Shown here: positions 62,298 through 64,000 of the stretch, piece by piece
Layout of the letters: each line of letters starts with the position of its first letter
Position numbering within the stretch: position 1 is the first letter of the stretch
NCBI RefSeq assembly: GCF_009861525.1
Contig: NZ_WVHL01000005.1
Span: 1,364,001-1,428,000 of the forward strand
Reading direction: 5' to 3'
Source of the DNA: Pseudomonas sp. LD120
GTDB lineage: Bacteria; Pseudomonadota; Gammaproteobacteria; Pseudomonadales; Pseudomonadaceae
Length of the DNA: 64,000 nt
Position numbers and translations under genes: made by a program
Notes under the pieces: model-generated
Databases searched by the model: none
The model's input: only the letters and a program-made list of their open reading frames with translations
Told to the model about the DNA's origin: nothing

Positions 62298-62987
62298 ATG
62301 GATTTTGCCCACCTGGACCAGCAACTGCGCGACAGCCTGCTGGACCTGAAACTAAGCAACGAAGAGCGCAACGAACTGCGCCAACTGGGCAGTGAGCTCA
62401 GTCTCGATCAGGTGCGTTACATGCGTAATCGCGCCTTCGATCTGGTACGCGAACTGAGCCTGGCCGACAGCGCCCATGTACTGCCGGCGCTGAAGTGGCT
62501 GGAGCAGGTGATCAAGACCCTGGACACGCACGCCGCCCCGGTGCGCGACATGGCCAGTGCCCACTTCAGCCCTGGCGAAGACTGCCGGCGCAAGATCCGC
62601 GACCTCTGTCGTCAGGCCCGGCGCACGCTGGCGATCTGCGTGTTCACCATTTCCGACGATCAACTGAGCGACGAGATCTACGCCTGCCACCAGCGTGGCG
62701 TGGCGGTGCGGGTGATCAGCGACAGTGAAAAACAATTCGACGTCGGCAGCGACATCGCCCGACTGCGCGAGCTAGGAGTGCCGGTACGGATCGACGACAC
62801 GCCGTTCCACATGCACCACAAATTTGCCGTGTTCGACGACCGCACCCTGCTTAACGGCAGCTTCAACTGGACCCGCAGCGCCACCACCGGCAATGAAGAA
62901 AACCTGCTGGTGATCGACCATCCGCAACTGGTGGCCAGTTATCTCAAGGTGTTCAACGAACTCTGGAGCCGCTACGCGCCGCGTTGA
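62298..62987 (+). CDS. Single-HKD phospholipase D-like protein
   Basis: A 229-residue protein. Residues 1-80 are helical and unassigned; about 90-225 form a PLD fold with one HKD motif (His173, Lys175, Asp180, then Gly187 and Ser188, with the downstream GNEEN segment at 198-202). Single-HKD members such as Nuc work as dimers and are often nucleases, though some act on phospholipids. No signal peptide, so it acts in the cytoplasm. It follows the giant ATPase across the MITE-like element and ends 29 bases from the convergent TPR-like gene. Confidence 0.85.
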   Translation: MDFAHLDQQLRDSLLDLKLSNEERNELRQLGSELSLDQVRYMRNRAFDLVRELSLADSAHVLPALKWLEQVIKTLDTHAAPVRDMASAHFSPGEDCRRKIRDLCRQARRTLAICVFTISDDQLSDEIYACHQRGVAVRVISDSEKQFDVGSDIARLRELGVPVRIDDTPFHMHHKFAVFDDRTLLNGSFNWTRSATTGNEENLLVIDHPQLVASYLKVFNELWSRYAPR

Positions 62988-63016
62988 GGCGGGCAGCGGC
63001 TGGCCTCAATGAGGCC

Positions 63017-64000
63017 TCAGGCGGCGTTCGGGTAACCCCAGGCGCTCTCGGCGGCCAGGCTGTCGATCAGCTTCTGGCGCAGTTCATGGGCTTTTTCCGG
63101 GGCGCTCTGGCTCATGGTTTCCAGGGCCAGATGCAACTGCTGCACCGGGTTTTCGCCGATAAACAGGTTGCGCAGTTCAAGGCCGGCAATGGCTTCCTCG
63201 AAACGTTGCTGGTGGATATGTTTCAGCACCATGGCCAGGCTCAACTGGCTGGTATAGGCCGCCAGCTGTTCCAGGCGGGTCTTTAGCTCGGCGGCTTTTG
63301 CTTGGTCGTCGATGTAGACGTAGCTCAGCGCCAGCTGTTCCAGGAAGAAGGTTTTTTCCGCGGGGGCCAGCGGCGCATTTTGCCGCTCGTCGTCGAGGGC
63401 TTGCACAGCCTGCTCCAGCAGTTCGCCGGCTTGTCGGGTTTGTTCCAGGTCGTGTAGCAGCTTGGCCTGCAACGCCAGTTTCATCGGCCGTTCGGCGTAT
63501 TCGAGCTGCGAGTTGAGACGCGCCATTTCCTCCAGGTTGTTGCGGATCAACCAACTGTCGCGGCGCAGGCGCGGCAGGTCTGCCTGGACCCGCAGTTGGC
63601 TTTCCAGGACCAGCAGGCGCAACCACGGCCATTGCTCATCGCCACGCAAGGTTTCCAGTGCCCGCAAGGCTTGCTCCAGCAGATGGGCGCACCATTGCGA
63701 GTGTTCCTCGACGTAAGTGCCCCAGAGACAGACCAGGCACCAGATACGCTGCGGGGTCGAGACGGCGCAGGCCTGCAAGGCCGCCTCGGCCTCGGCCATT
63801 TCATTGCGCCCGACATGCCAGTTCAACAGGCTCAAGAGCAGCTCGCTGGCATAGGTTTCCGGCACCAGGGCGATCAGTTGTTGAGCCAGGTCCGGACGGT
63901 TGGCCTCCAGAATCAGCGTGAGTAATGGCGGATAGCCGAAGTAGTCGTCGGGCTCAGGGTTTTGCGCCAGCAGTTCGAACCCAGCGTCGAATGCCCCGGC
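63017..64000 (-). CDS. TPR-like helical-repeat protein (5' end outside window)
   Basis: At least 327 residues are visible and the frame stays open to the window edge, so the true start is outside. The sequence is alpha-helical with repeating pairs of helices (LLLSLLNWHVGRNEMAEAEA, LEQALRALETLRG, AKLLHDLEQTRQAGELLEQA, LKHIHQQRFEEAIAG), the texture of TPR-type solenoids, but no named family was recognised. Convergent with the PLD gene; whether it belongs to the same system is unknown. Confidence 0.7.
   Translation of the reverse strand, partial: AGAFDAGFELLAQNPEPDDYFGYPPLLTLILEANRPDLAQQLIALVPETYASELLLSLLNWHVGRNEMAEAEAALQACAVSTPQRIWCLVCLWGTYVEEHSQWCAHLLEQALRALETLRGDEQWPWLRLLVLESQLRVQADLPRLRRDSWLIRNNLEEMARLNSQLEYAERPMKLALQAKLLHDLEQTRQAGELLEQAVQALDDERQNAPLAPAEKTFFLEQLALSYVYIDDQAKAAELKTRLEQLAAYTSQLSLAMVLKHIHQQRFEEAIAGLELRNLFIGENPVQQLHLALETMSQSAPEKAHELRQKLIDSLAAESAWGYPNAA

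Overview
The window is a high-GC, gene-dense chromosomal segment with the gene content and order of a Pseudomonas of the fluorescens group. The assignment rests on recognisable protein families, the nag PTS cluster and REP-type palindromes. No rRNA, tRNA, CRISPR array, prophage or complete insertion sequence is visible. It is mostly housekeeping sequence with a few accessory inserts.

Layout. (1) 1-7666: valS (3' end outside the window), a small valS-holC linker protein, holC and pepA on the minus strand, divergent from lptF-lptG, which encode the lipopolysaccharide exporter permeases. (2) 7835-13951: lepA, lepB, rnc, era, recO, pdxJ on the plus strand. (3) 14018-19978: mltF (minus), then purL and a NIF3-like protein (plus). 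(4) 20102-27251: a minus-strand N-acetylglucosamine operon (nagR, nagA, a SIS-domain deaminase-like gene, an EIIA-HPr-EI fusion, and nagE with two EIIB domains). Two inverted operator-like sites lie upstream. (5) 27527-32036: an L,D-transpeptidase, two Nudix hydrolases, a gamma-class carbonic anhydrase, DUF1289, a VUT-family membrane protein and purT. (6) 32129-35826: an MHS-type MFS transporter, a DUF21-CBS-CorC membrane protein and a CcsA-like membrane protein. (7) 36035-39605: ffh, then the rpsP-rimM-trmD-rplS operon. (8) 39660-49385: a DUF4132 protein, a thioesterase, a Na+/H+ antiporter, xerD, dsbC, hom, thrC. (9) 49676-52271: DUF3509, a periplasmic binding-protein-like gene and a CaiB-type CoA-transferase. 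(10) 52600-64000: a PspA-flotillin-giant AAA ATPase cluster (DUF2170 protein, PspA, YqiJ-like OB-fold membrane protein, YqiK-like flotillin, 1715-residue ATPase, single-HKD PLD protein) facing a TPR-like gene that leaves the window.

How the parts relate. Compared from memory with P. aeruginosa PAO1, blocks 1 and 3-10 follow PA3834-PA3827 and then PA3764 downward. Block 2 corresponds to PA0767-PA0773 and looks inserted between them, so both its ends are probable rearrangement joints. The right-hand joint carries a perfect 21-bp REP-type inverted repeat.

The part most likely to be an under-described system is region 10. There a DUF2170 protein with a ribbon-helix-helix-like N-terminus sits just downstream of two exact 12-bp direct repeats and leads an envelope-stress-type cluster. 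The cluster joins PspA and flotillin membrane scaffolding to a giant AAA ATPase and a PLD-fold protein, and it is interrupted by a REP-type cruciform and a 170-bp MITE-like palindrome.
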